Positions 8,676-17,566 of a stretch of 44,503 nt of DNA are shown one piece after another. Under the pieces are notes generated by a model, which was given only the letters and a program-made list of their open reading frames with translations, did not search any database and was not told the DNA's origin. The DNA is taken from positions 1 to 44,503 of the forward strand of contig DLRQ01000051.1 in the NCBI GenBank assembly GCA_002501135.1. The letters are read 5' to 3'. The first letter of the stretch is position 1; each line of letters starts with the position of its first letter. The DNA comes from Candidatus Neomicrothrix sp. UBA7884 (GTDB lineage: Bacteria; Actinomycetota; Acidimicrobiia; Acidimicrobiales; MedAcidi-G1). Both the position numbers and the translations under genes were made by a program.

Positions 8676-10255
8676 GCCCCGTCTTCCTCTGGGGCCTCAT
8701 CCGGGGTTCCGCCTGAATCTCGTCGGCGTAGGGCAAGGATGCCTCCAACGGCTACGGCACCTGCAGCCAGCGCCACCCCGACCCCCATGAGCGTTTCCCA
8801 CGAGCCATCCGGGGATCCACCCTGGCCGGCCCCGGCCAACGTCGACGGAGGTGCTGGAACGGTAGAAGGGGGGAACGTTGCTGTGGGCGGGGCGCCGGAA
8901 GCTGCGTCGGCGACAGTCGTCTCAGCGGCCACAGGCAGGGAGGTGGTCGCCGGCAGTGCCGGGCTGGAGGTGGGGCTCACAGCCGGGGCAGAAGGGGCAG
9001 CCATTGCCACCCCCCGAAAGGGACCTGTCACCTCGTATGTGACACCGACCATGAGGCCCTCGGGTGCGTCACCCCAGTCGACGTCAGGGATGATGTCGCG
9101 TGTCAGGCGGTTGCCGGGGCCCCGCAGGGAACTGAAGTACAGGCGCTCCCCTGCAGGGTCGAAGCAGGGGCCGGTCACCTCCGACAGCCGATGGGTCGGG
9201 TCGGCAAACCTGGCGAACGGTGCCACATCGCCATCAGCACCAATCAGCACCAACTCCATGTCGCCCCGATCCTCGGCCACGTACAGGTCGCCCGAAACAG
9301 GCGCCACGGTGAGGTCGGCTATGCCGGCCAGAGGTTGACGGTTGCCCACACCGTCCCAGACAAGCTCGTAGCGCCGCTTCAGGAGGTCGACGGCGTGGAC
9401 GCGGTTGTCGAGGCTGGTGGTAAACCAGAGCCAGCCGTCCTGGCACCAGACACCTCCGCCCACCGCCGTCACAAAAGCCCCGGGTGCCTGGTGGCGTGCG
9501 GGTACCTCGCCACCTGAGGGGTCTACCACCGGGCCCCAGCCGACGGTGCCGTCGGCGTCCAGGATCATCGCATCCAGGCGACCAGCAGAAAGATCGCCGA
9601 ACTCGTCGGGAGTGAACCTGTAGAGCAGGCCGTCGCGCTCGGCCTCGGTCAGGTAGACCACGCCGTCGGTGGCGTTCACCGTGGCTGACCCGTGGCGGCG
9701 ACGCCCCAACGCCTCGCGAGCTACCGCAGGCTGAGATCCGGACGGGTCACACTCCCAGACGATGCCGTCACCTTCGAAGTCCTGTTCACACGACAGCCAT
9801 GTACCCCACGAGGTCGGACCACCATCTCTGTTCGAATGGCTCCCCACGAGGATCCGGTAGGCATCAAGCACCTCACCCTGGGGGTCAAAGTGGACTGCCG
9901 AGGCACCGCCCAGGGGCTTCCACGGCGTCAGGTAGTCGTAGACGGCGCTGTTGCAGGCGTAGAACCAGCCACCCGCACCGTCGGTGAACGTGCCGGCACC
10001 TCCGGGGAACAGGGGCCACTCGTAGCCACTCAAACCAACCGGGTCGCCGCTCACTGCCACAACCCTCGATGAGAACCCCTCGGGGAGGATCAGACCGTTG
10101 CGGTCCGGCGACCGTGCTGCAATGGACCCGTAGGGACCCGTACCCGGCTCAGCAGCCCCGGCAGCCACCCCACGCACCAACAGACCAGCCCCGGCAGCAA
10201 CCGCCAGCCCGCCCTGCAGAAAGGCTCGCCGGTCGAGTCGGCCACCCGGGACCAT
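8672..10255 (-). CDS. PhoX/DUF839-like secreted protein with C-terminal membrane anchor
   Basis: 527 residues. The N-terminus has a twin-arginine signal (LDRRAFLQGG followed by an Ala/Gly-rich hydrophobic stretch), so folded export by Tat is expected. The body (about residues 50-410) has the repeated beta-strand features of PhoX-type phosphatases and DUF839 proteins, including TWLSCEQDFEGDGIVWECD and YFSSLRGPGN. It is followed by a Pro/Ser/Thr/Ala-rich spacer, one transmembrane helix near residues 490-510, an RRR stop-transfer and an acidic tail. It should therefore be displayed on the outer face of the membrane. Phosphatase activity is only inferred from the family. I chose ATG 10255, 7 nt after the meaB stop. 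The open frame continues upstream into meaB but has no signal peptide there. It is last in the mut operon, an unexpected place. Confidence 0.75.
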   Translation of the reverse strand: MVPGGRLDRRAFLQGGLAVAAGAGLLVRGVAAGAAEPGTGPYGSIAARSPDRNGLILPEGFSSRVVAVSGDPVGLSGYEWPLFPGGAGTFTDGAGGWFYACNSAVYDYLTPWKPLGGASAVHFDPQGEVLDAYRILVGSHSNRDGGPTSWGTWLSCEQDFEGDGIVWECDPSGSQPAVAREALGRRRHGSATVNATDGVVYLTEAERDGLLYRFTPDEFGDLSAGRLDAMILDADGTVGWGPVVDPSGGEVPARHQAPGAFVTAVGGGVWCQDGWLWFTTSLDNRVHAVDLLKRRYELVWDGVGNRQPLAGIADLTVAPVSGDLYVAEDRGDMELVLIGADGDVAPFARFADPTHRLSEVTGPCFDPAGERLYFSSLRGPGNRLTRDIIPDVDWGDAPEGLMVGVTYEVTGPFRGVAMAAPSAPAVSPTSSPALPATTSLPVAAETTVADAASGAPPTATFPPSTVPAPPSTLAGAGQGGSPDGSWETLMGVGVALAAGAVAVGGILALRRRDSGGTPDEAPEEDGA

Positions 10256-10262
10256 GTGACCC

Positions 10263-11270
10263 TCAGGATGTGGCCGGAGAGGGGCCACCAATGGCATCGA
10301 GCAGCCTGTCGGCGGCCACCGACGGGGTGACCTCGGCGTCGAGGACACTGTGCTCCAGTTCAGGAAGGATTGCGAGTACCGCCGGGTTCTCCCTGACCGC
10401 CGCCAGGAGGCGATCCTCGAGCATCGACCACATCCAGGCCAACCGCTGGGCACGCCGGTTCTGATCCCACTCGCCCGTGGCCACGAGGGCCTCACGGTGG
10501 GCCTCCACCTTCTGCCAGATCTCGGCAAGCCCCTCACCAGTCCGGGCACTGCAGGTAACCACCGGCGGGGTCCACGAAGGGGTGGCGGAGTGGGTCAGGC
10601 GCATGGCAGCCGAGTAGTCACGCGCCGCAGCACGGGCATCACCAGAGGTCTCGCCATCGTCCTTGTTGACGGCGATCATGTCGGCCAGCTCCAGCACACC
10701 CTTCTTGATGCCCTGGAGCTCATCACCGGCGCCGGGAAGCATGAGAAGGAGAAAGAAGTCGACCATCGAGGCAACGGCTGTCTCGGACTGGCCCACGCCC
10801 ACGGTCTCAACCACCACCACGTCGTAGCCGGCGGCCTCCAGCAGGACAATCGTCTCGTTCGTGGAACGGGTGACGCCACCGAGGGTCCCCGAACTGGGGG
10901 ACGGCCTGACGAAGGCGTCGGGGTCGTTGGCAAGGCCCTGCATACGGGTCTTGTCGCCGAGGATGCTCCCGCCGGTGACGCTGCTCGTGGGATCGACCGC
11001 CAACACGGCCACCCGGTGGCCGGCAGCGGTCAGGTGGCTACCGAGGGCCTCGATGAACGTGCTCTTGCCGACGCCCGGGACACCTGTGATGCCGACCCTG
11101 TGGGCCACCCCGTCCGGTTGGCCCAGCCCTGAGAGGAGGGCCCGGGCATCAGCCCTGTGGTCTGACCGACTGGACTCGAGAAGCGTGATCGCCCTACCGA
11201 TTGCTGCACGATCGCCGGCAAGGACGCCGTCCCTGAGGTCGGCAAGGGTGCCCTCCAGATCGTCGCTCAC
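10263..11270 (-). CDS. meaB: Methylmalonyl-CoA mutase-associated GTPase MeaB
   Basis: G3E-family P-loop GTPase that gates cobalamin loading into, and protects, methylmalonyl-CoA mutase. Walker A is GVPGVGKS at 63-70. ETVGVGQSE is the switch region, and MIAVNKDDGE carries the NKxD base-recognition motif. At 335 residues it has the usual length. It starts with GTG overlapping the mutB stop as GTGA (4 nt), so translation is coupled to its client. The C-terminal helical region (EHSVLDAEVTPSVAADRLL) is the dimerisation part of the family. Confidence 0.95.
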   Translation of the reverse strand: MSDDLEGTLADLRDGVLAGDRAAIGRAITLLESSRSDHRADARALLSGLGQPDGVAHRVGITGVPGVGKSTFIEALGSHLTAAGHRVAVLAVDPTSSVTGGSILGDKTRMQGLANDPDAFVRPSPSSGTLGGVTRSTNETIVLLEAAGYDVVVVETVGVGQSETAVASMVDFFLLLMLPGAGDELQGIKKGVLELADMIAVNKDDGETSGDARAAARDYSAAMRLTHSATPSWTPPVVTCSARTGEGLAEIWQKVEAHREALVATGEWDQNRRAQRLAWMWSMLEDRLLAAVRENPAVLAILPELEHSVLDAEVTPSVAADRLLDAIGGPSPATS

Positions 11271-13426
11271 CCGAGCAACCCGAGCAGGTCTGTGGCTGCC
11301 TCGGCGATGACGGTGCCGGGCGGGAAGATGGCTGAAGCGCCGGAGGCCATCAGCGCATCACGGTCATGATCGGGGATGACGCCACCCACCACGACCACGA
11401 TGTCGTCGCGGCCGAGTTCATCGAGCGCATTCCGTAGTTCGGGAACCAGGGTCAGGTGCCCCGCAGCCAACGAACTCACCCCGACAACGTGGACGTCGTT
11501 CTCAACGGCCTGCATCGCCGCCTCTGCCGGGGTGGAGAAGAGAGGCCCTATGTCCACATCGAAGCCCAGGTCGGCGAACGCCGTGGCGATCACCTTCTGA
11601 CCACGGTCGTGACCGTCCTGGCCAACCTTCGCAACGAGAATCCGGGGCCGCCTGCCGTGATCGACCTCGAATGCAGCCACGACAGCACGCGCTCCAGACA
11701 CCTGGTCACTCTCACCCACCTCGCTGCTGAAGACTCCAGAAATGATCTTCACCTCGGCCACATGACGCCCGAAGACCTTCTCCATGGCGTAGCTGATCTC
11801 GCCGACGGTAGCCCGGGCACGGGCAGCATCGATGGCTACGGCCAACAGGTTGCCGTCGCCGGAGTCAGCGCAGGCCGTGAGGGCGTCAAGGGCTGAAGTG
11901 CACGCGTTCTCATCCCGCTCGGCCCGAAGCCTCTCAAGCCTCGCCACCTGGTCTGCGCGCACCTGGGCGTTGTCGACACGGAGCACGTCGAGCGGCTGCT
12001 CCACGTCGGAACGGTACCTGTTAACGCCGACCACGGTCCTGCGCCCAGAGTCGATCCGGGCCTGGGTGCGTGCAGCAGACTCCTCGATGCGCAACTTCGG
12101 GATACCGGCCTCGATGGCCCTGCCCATCCCACCGCTCTCGGCCACCTCTGAGATGTGTTCCATCGCCCTGGCTGCCAGGTCGGCGGTGAGCCTCTCAAGG
12201 TGGTAGCTGCCTCCCCAGGGGTCAACCACCCGACAGGTCCCGGTTTCGTGCTGCAGGAACAGCTGTGTGTTCCGGGCTATCCGCGCCGATGCATCGCTTG
12301 GGAGCGCCAGAGCCTCGTCGAGGGAGTTGGTGTGGAGCGACTGCGTGCCACCCTGGGTGGCGGCCATGGCCTCGACACAGGTACGCACCACGTTGTTGTG
12401 GACGTCCTGGGCAGTGAGGCTCCAGCCAGAGGTCTGGCAGTGGGTGCGAAGCGACCGGGACCGGGGGTCCTTCGGGGAGAACTCCGACATGAGCCTCGAC
12501 CAGAGAAGGCGGGCGGCACGCAGCTTTGCCACCTCCATGAAGAAGTCCATGCCAATGCCCCAGAAGAAGCTGAGCCTCGGGGCGAAGTCGTCCACCTCCA
12601 GACCGGCGTCGATGGCGGCACGTACGTACTCGATTCCGTTTGCCAGCGTGTAGGCCAACTCGAGGTCGGCGGTGGCGCCTGCCTCCTGCATGTGGTAGCC
12701 GGAGATGGAGATGCCGTTGAAGCGGGGCATCTCGGCGCTGGTGTGGGCGAGGATGTCCGAAACGATCCTCATCGACGGCGCAGGTGGGTAGATGTAGGTG
12801 TTGCGGACCATGAACTCCTTGAGGATGTCGTTCTGGATGGTTCCGGTCAGCTGGTGCTGCGGCACCCCCTGTTCCTCGGCCGCCACCACGTAGAGGGCAA
12901 GGATCGGGAGCACGGCACCGTTCATCGTCATGGACACGCTCATCTCATCCAGGGGGATGCCGTCAAAGAGGGTGCGCATGTCGAGGATCGAGTCGATGGC
13001 TACGCCTGCCATGCCGACGTCTCCACCCACGCGTGGATGGTCGCTGTCGTAGCCCCGGTGGGTGGGTAGGTCAAAGGCCACCGACAGACCCTTTTGCCCG
13101 GCAGCGAGGTTGCGCCTGTAGAAGGCGTTGCTCTCCTCGGCGGTCGAGAATCCGGCGTACTGGCGGATGGTCCATGGGCGGCTGGCGTACATGGTCGGGT
13201 ACGGGCCCCTGACGAAGGGAGGAAGGCCGGGCCACGTGTTGACGAAGTCCAGGTCGGCTATGTCAGCGGCAGTGGAGAGAGCCCGCACCGGGATCTGTTC
13301 GGGTGTGTCCCAGACGAAGTCCGCGGGACCACGGCCTGTCTCCTCTGCGAGCAGGTCATCCCAGCCGGGACCGCTGTCGGCCTCGGTTGAGCCGAGATCC
13401 ACCCTGGTGAAGTCGGGAATCGTCAC
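11267..13426 (-). CDS. mutB: Methylmalonyl-CoA mutase, large (catalytic) subunit
   Basis: Adenosylcobalamin-dependent isomerisation of (R)-methylmalonyl-CoA to succinyl-CoA, the last step of propionate, odd-chain and branched-chain catabolism. The N-terminal substrate-binding barrel has PWTIRQYAGFSTAEESN, DLPTHRGYDSDHPRV and GTIQNDILKEF. The C-terminal B12-binding domain has D604-x-H606-x-x-G609 (DGHDRG) and VVGVSSLAAGH, with GGVIPDHD after it. 719 residues is typical. The GTG start overlaps the mutA stop by 4 nt and its own stop overlaps meaB by 4 nt, giving a coupled mutA-mutB-meaB unit. Confidence 0.96.
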   Translation of the reverse strand: MTIPDFTRVDLGSTEADSGPGWDDLLAEETGRGPADFVWDTPEQIPVRALSTAADIADLDFVNTWPGLPPFVRGPYPTMYASRPWTIRQYAGFSTAEESNAFYRRNLAAGQKGLSVAFDLPTHRGYDSDHPRVGGDVGMAGVAIDSILDMRTLFDGIPLDEMSVSMTMNGAVLPILALYVVAAEEQGVPQHQLTGTIQNDILKEFMVRNTYIYPPAPSMRIVSDILAHTSAEMPRFNGISISGYHMQEAGATADLELAYTLANGIEYVRAAIDAGLEVDDFAPRLSFFWGIGMDFFMEVAKLRAARLLWSRLMSEFSPKDPRSRSLRTHCQTSGWSLTAQDVHNNVVRTCVEAMAATQGGTQSLHTNSLDEALALPSDASARIARNTQLFLQHETGTCRVVDPWGGSYHLERLTADLAARAMEHISEVAESGGMGRAIEAGIPKLRIEESAARTQARIDSGRRTVVGVNRYRSDVEQPLDVLRVDNAQVRADQVARLERLRAERDENACTSALDALTACADSGDGNLLAVAIDAARARATVGEISYAMEKVFGRHVAEVKIISGVFSSEVGESDQVSGARAVVAAFEVDHGRRPRILVAKVGQDGHDRGQKVIATAFADLGFDVDIGPLFSTPAEAAMQAVENDVHVVGVSSLAAGHLTLVPELRNALDELGRDDIVVVVGGVIPDHDRDALMASGASAIFPPGTVIAEAATDLLGLLG

Positions 13427-14862
13427 GACGCCGCCTCCGCCTCAAAGGGACCGGCCGATCGACGCAGCGGGAGTGGCCCCTGTGGTGTCGGAGTCGGACC
13501 AGACCGGACGAGAGGCACCTCGTCCGGGTCTGTGAAGCTGGTGACGCCGGTTATCACCTCTTCTCCTGTGGCAAGTCGCTCCTGACCCGCCAACCATGCG
13601 GCCTCTGCCTCGGCAGCCATCCGTCCGCTCGAAATTGCCCCAGCCATTCCGCCATCGGCCTCGATGGAGGTAAAGCGATCCCACGCCGCCCGTGCAAGCC
13701 TGTCCGTGAGGTCCTCGACGTACCAGGAACCACCGGCTGGGTCGACCATGCGGGCCAGGTTGGCCTCTTCAAGAAGGAGCAGTTGTGTGTTGCGGGCCAT
13801 CCGACGACCAAACGAATCGGGGCGCCCGACAGCGCTGTCGAAGGGATGCAGGGTCACCGAGTCGGCCCCTGCAATGCCGGCAGCAAAGCCGGCCACCGTG
13901 ACACGCAGCATGTTCACCCACGGGTCGACCCTGGTGACCATTGCCGCCGATGTCTGTGCCCGCTGGATCTGGGCCCGGCCCGCAGCCCCTGACCCGCTCA
14001 CGGCGGCCACCCTGTCCCAGCAGCGACGTGCCGCACGGAACTTGGCGATGGTCATGAACTGGTCGGCCGAAGCCGAATAGGTGAACGCCATCGAGCCCAG
14101 TGCGCGGTCGACCTCGACACCACCGTCCTCGAGGGCACGCAGGTAGGCGACACCTGTGGAGAGTGAACACGCCACCTCCCACGACGGTCCCAGGCCGGCA
14201 CCGGAATATGGCGTCGAGTCGATCGAGACAGCACGGACACGGTCTGCTCCAGCGGTCCCTAAGACCACCTCGGCAATCGAGGCGTCCACCGCCGCAGGTG
14301 TCCCGTGACGGGCCGCCACACCCAGCGGGTCAACACCCAGGTCACCGGACCGGTCCCCCACGGGAATGCCCCGGTCGTCCCACAGGTCGATCAGCCAGTT
14401 GGCCGTCTCGACACACCGGGGCCCCGGAACGAGGGCAACCGGCACCATCTCAAGATGGACCCCGTCGAGGGTCGAATCCAGGTCCGACATGGCGGCCATA
14501 TCGATTGCAACCGGATCCAGAAGCACCGACGTGGCCCCGTTCCCCAACTCGTCGAGCACCGAGGCATTCGCTGCCGTCGGCCCGGCATCCAGCACGAGGG
14601 CCCTCACATCCCAGCCCGCGACGAGGCCCGCAGCAGCCGAGCCTCCCCTCGTGTGGGGACTGGAGCCGGGGACACCCAATACCGGCTCGACCATGCCAGG
14701 GTCGTCTGACCGGTAGAGCACCCTGACGGGGATGCCGTCGACCGTGGTGGAGAGGGACTCAACGGTGTCACCACGCAGGGACCCGGTGGCCAGGTCGCGC
14801 CAGATGGAGTGGTCGGCCAGCTCAACCTCGTCCACCTGCGGTGAAGCCTCCTGCTCAGGCAT
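13423..14862 (-). CDS. mutA: Methylmalonyl-CoA mutase, small subunit (short form)
   Basis: Non-catalytic partner of MutB in the heterodimer. It keeps the barrel features (DSTPYSGAGLGPSWEVA, MARNTQLLLLEEANL, DPAGGSWYVEDLTDRL) but ends at 479 residues, soon after the barrel. The degenerate C-terminal B12 domain usual in actinobacterial MutA (about 600 residues) is absent, and there is no DxHxxG. I chose ATG 14862 because TACCAT lies 6 nt upstream and the protein then begins MPEQEAS. ATG codons at 14913 and 14931 are possible earlier starts but would add residues without family resemblance. Confidence 0.85.
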   Translation of the reverse strand: MPEQEASPQVDEVELADHSIWRDLATGSLRGDTVESLSTTVDGIPVRVLYRSDDPGMVEPVLGVPGSSPHTRGGSAAAGLVAGWDVRALVLDAGPTAANASVLDELGNGATSVLLDPVAIDMAAMSDLDSTLDGVHLEMVPVALVPGPRCVETANWLIDLWDDRGIPVGDRSGDLGVDPLGVAARHGTPAAVDASIAEVVLGTAGADRVRAVSIDSTPYSGAGLGPSWEVACSLSTGVAYLRALEDGGVEVDRALGSMAFTYSASADQFMTIAKFRAARRCWDRVAAVSGSGAAGRAQIQRAQTSAAMVTRVDPWVNMLRVTVAGFAAGIAGADSVTLHPFDSAVGRPDSFGRRMARNTQLLLLEEANLARMVDPAGGSWYVEDLTDRLARAAWDRFTSIEADGGMAGAISSGRMAAEAEAAWLAGQERLATGEEVITGVTSFTDPDEVPLVRSGPTPTPQGPLPLRRSAGPFEAEAAS

Positions 14863-14868
14863 GTAGAG

Positions 14869-14874
14869 ATGGTA
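14869..14874 (-). promoter_or_regulatory. -10 element of the mut operon
   Basis: On the minus strand TACCAT is followed by CTCTAC and then ATG at 14862, a 6-nt gap that fits a leaderless transcript. If correct, the mut promoter and the MFS promoter share the roughly 100-nt segment 14863-14967. Confidence 0.35.
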
Positions 14875-14967
14875 GGTGAGCCCCGCACGGCCGGGGGGAG
14901 TCGTGTGACCCATGACCTCCAACAGGGCCATTGCCTACGAGAAGGAAGCAAGGGAAACTTCAGGCCC

Positions 14968-16488
14968 ATGAACGAACCCTTGCAAGAGATCACAACCGGG
15001 CATCCGCGCCGCTGGATCATCCTCGGGATCTTGAACCTGTCGCTGATCATGATCATTGCGAGTGTCAGCTCGCTGAACCTGTCCCTTCCCTCCCTCCAGC
15101 GGGCACTGGGGGCCACTGGCGTTCAGTTGGTGTGGATCAACGCCGCCTATGCCCTTGTCTTCGCAGCACTGCTTCTCCCGGCCGGGGCCCTCGGCGACCG
15201 CTTCGGGCGACGCGGTGCACTTCAGCTCGGCCTGGCCATATTTCTGGCCGGTGCCATCCTGGCAACCCGGAGCAGCAGCGCCGAACAGATCATCCTCTGG
15301 CGCTGCCTCATGGGCGTTGGAGCAGCGTTCACGATGCCCGCAACCCTCTCCATCCTGACCGCCGTCTTCCCACCCGAGGAGCGCTCCAGGGCGATTGCAA
15401 TCTGGGCAGGTTTCGCCGGAGCCGGTGGAGCTATCGGATTGCTTTCAGCCGGCCTGCTGCTGGAATACTTCTGGTGGGGTTCGGTCTTCTTCGTGAACAT
15501 TCCGATCGCCCTGGTGGCGTTGATCCTCATCACGCTCGTGGTACCGACATCCCGGGACTCCCAGCGTCGCCCCCTGGATCCGGTAGGTGGCCTTCTCACG
15601 GCCGGCGGCCTCACGGGCCTCGTCTACGGGCTCATCCAGGGCCCCGAGTTCGGCTGGTCGGATCCGGGTGTCATCGGCGGCCTGTTGGCAGCCGTCGTGC
15701 TGTTGACCGCATGGGTCCTCAACGCCCGTCGCCAGGTGGAGCCGATGCTGGACCCGGCCCTGTTCGCCATTTCGCGCTTCGGCCTGGCCAGCCTCACGAT
15801 CACCGCTGCCTTCGCCGTCATGTTCGGGATGTTCTTCGGCCTGGCCCAGTACCTGCAGTTCGTGATGGGCTACTCCCCGCTGAACACCTCCCTGCGGGTG
15901 ATCCCCTTCGCCCTTGGAATGGTTGCCGTCGCACCACGCGGCCCGCGTCTTGTAGAGCGGTTCGGCGCCGGAAGGGTCATGGGAAGCGGGCTGCTCCTGG
16001 CCTCCCTGGGCTGCGTAATCATGTCCCTGCTGTCGGCCGACTCGTCCTACCTCCATGTGCTGGCCGGAATCCTGATGCTTTCCTCCGGCATGGCAATGAC
16101 CTTCCCGACGGCGACCACCGCCATCGTGGGCTCCCTTCCTCTCGACAAGGCAGGTGTGGCGTCGGCGGTCAACGACACGACGCGCGAGGTCGGATCAGCC
16201 GTCGGGATCGCTCTGCTCGGATCCCTTCTCTCAGCCGGCTACCGGAGGGACCTGGGCGACACCCTGGATTCCCTGCCGCTACCTGCTGAAGCGTTGGAGG
16301 CCGCCCGTGACTCGGTGGGTGCCGCCCTCCACGTGGCCCAGAGTGCACCCGGAAGTGCAGGCGACACCATCGCCGCAGCGGCACGCTCGGCCTTCGCCAG
16401 CGGCTACTCGCTCTCGATGATCGCAGGCGCGGTGATCATGGCGACGGTAGGAGTCATCCTGGTCCTCAGGTTCCCGGACTCAGGCTGA
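14968..16488 (+). CDS. MFS drug-type exporter, 14-helix DHA2 family
   Basis: Proton-driven efflux permease of the inner membrane, 506 residues. It starts with a short cytoplasmic arm and a first helix at WIILGILNLSLIMIIAS. Motif A is GALGDRFGRRG in the loop after helix 2. The antiporter-type motif C region is GFAGAGGAIGLLSAGLLLEY in helix 5. FFVNIPIALVALILI follows. The size and 14 hydrophobic segments match EmrB/QacA relatives. I chose ATG 14968. The open frame runs back to 14869 but there covers the mutA promoter region. It is divergent from mutA, which may indicate shared control but no shared pathway. The substrate is unknown. Confidence 0.9.
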   Translation: MNEPLQEITTGHPRRWIILGILNLSLIMIIASVSSLNLSLPSLQRALGATGVQLVWINAAYALVFAALLLPAGALGDRFGRRGALQLGLAIFLAGAILATRSSSAEQIILWRCLMGVGAAFTMPATLSILTAVFPPEERSRAIAIWAGFAGAGGAIGLLSAGLLLEYFWWGSVFFVNIPIALVALILITLVVPTSRDSQRRPLDPVGGLLTAGGLTGLVYGLIQGPEFGWSDPGVIGGLLAAVVLLTAWVLNARRQVEPMLDPALFAISRFGLASLTITAAFAVMFGMFFGLAQYLQFVMGYSPLNTSLRVIPFALGMVAVAPRGPRLVERFGAGRVMGSGLLLASLGCVIMSLLSADSSYLHVLAGILMLSSGMAMTFPTATTAIVGSLPLDKAGVASAVNDTTREVGSAVGIALLGSLLSAGYRRDLGDTLDSLPLPAEALEAARDSVGAALHVAQSAPGSAGDTIAAAARSAFASGYSLSMIAGAVIMATVGVILVLRFPDSG

Positions 16489-16503
16489 CCCCCTCGGGCC
16501 TGC

Positions 16504-16509
16504 GATAAT
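16504..16509 (+). promoter_or_regulatory. -10 element of the LLM oxidoreductase gene
   Basis: GATAAT matches TATAAT at five of six bases and lies 6 nt before the GTG at 16516, consistent with a leaderless mRNA. No clear -35 is visible in the 3' end of the MFS gene. Confidence 0.4.
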
Positions 16510-16515
16510 GAGCCC

Positions 16516-17553
16516 GTGCGCATCACAACCCTCCTCAACTACGCCACCGACCCGCTGGCCGCTGCCGAACAGGCTCGAGAACTCGAGGCGGCCGGCGTGG
16601 ACTGCATCTGGATACCCGAGGCCTACGGCTTCGACGGGGTGAGTCTTCTGGGCTTCCTCGCCGCCAGCACCGACACCGTTCAGCTGGCAAGTGGCATCCT
16701 TAACACCTACAGCCGCACCCCGGCGTGCATTGCCCAGACCGCCGCCGGGCTGGACTCCCTCTCGGGCGGGCGTTTCACACTCGGCCTCGGTGCATCTGGC
16801 CCCCAGGTGATCGAGGGCTTCCACGGTGTGCCCTACTCGATGCCCCTCACCAGGATGAAGGAGATCATCTCAATATGTCGCACCGCGTGGCGCCGTGAGC
16901 CGCTGGTGCACGAGGGCCGCGTGTTCACCCTGCCCCTTCCTCCCGACCAGGGAACCGGCCTGGGCAAGGCCCTCAAGATCATCAACCACCCGGTCCGGGC
17001 CGACATCCCGATCTACGTAGCGGCCCTCGGGCAAAAGAGTGTCGAGGAGACGGCTGCTACAACCAGTGGCTGGCTTCCGTTTCTCGTGTACCCGGAGCGC
17101 ATGGACCAGGTATGGGGCGACGCTGTCAGGGCCGGCATGGCCCGGAGGGACCCGGACCTCGGCGGGTTCGACATTGTCGCCGGGGGTCTCGTTGCAATCG
17201 GCGACGATGCCGCCCAGTTCCGCGACTACGCCCGCCCGATGGCGGCGCTCTACATCGGCGGCATGGGAGCAAGGGGAAAGAACTTCTACAACGACGTGTG
17301 CCGCGACTACGGATTCGCCGACGAGGCGACGACCGTACAGGACGCCTACCTGGAGGGCCGAAGGGACGATGCCGCGGCCGCCCTACCCGCCGAACTGATC
17401 GAGAACACCACGTTGTGTGGAGACGAGGCCTACATCGTGGACCGCCTGGCGGCCTACAAGGAAGCCGGCGTGACCTCGTTGAACGTCAACCCGATCGGCA
17501 GCGACCCGGCCCAGGTGCTCGGCAAGCTACGCGAGTTGGCAGAACACGCCTGA
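16516..17553 (+). CDS. LLM-class F420-dependent oxidoreductase
   Basis: Bacterial luciferase-like TIM-barrel protein of 345 residues, probably a flavin/F420-dependent dehydrogenase or reductase. Family features: EAAGVDCIWIPEAYGFD near the N-terminus, LASGILNTYSRTPACIAQTAAGLDSLSGGRFTLGLGAS in the usual place (residues about 56-95), and VPIYVAALG-like strand IPIYVAALGQKSVE. The substrate is not readable from sequence. GTG 16516 is supported by the -10 box. Use of F420 rather than FMN is inferred from the actinobacterial setting. It is convergent with an SDR gene 13 nt beyond its stop. Confidence 0.85.
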   Translation: MRITTLLNYATDPLAAAEQARELEAAGVDCIWIPEAYGFDGVSLLGFLAASTDTVQLASGILNTYSRTPACIAQTAAGLDSLSGGRFTLGLGASGPQVIEGFHGVPYSMPLTRMKEIISICRTAWRREPLVHEGRVFTLPLPPDQGTGLGKALKIINHPVRADIPIYVAALGQKSVEETAATTSGWLPFLVYPERMDQVWGDAVRAGMARRDPDLGGFDIVAGGLVAIGDDAAQFRDYARPMAALYIGGMGARGKNFYNDVCRDYGFADEATTVQDAYLEGRRDDAAAALPAELIENTTLCGDEAYIVDRLAAYKEAGVTSLNVNPIGSDPAQVLGKLRELAEHA

Positions 17554-17566
17554 CGCAGACCTGCTC

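Noticed and set aside
9233..9252. Tandem 10-bp duplication ATCAGCACCA in the PhoX-like gene
   Set aside because: Two copies only, inside an intact frame; compatible with chance or simple codon repetition.
10256..10549. N-terminal extension of the PhoX-like gene into meaB
   Set aside because: Arg-rich shadow sequence; the Tat signal begins at ATG 10255.
14863..14967. Cobalamin riboswitch for the mut operon
   Set aside because: No B12-box-like sequence and too little room.
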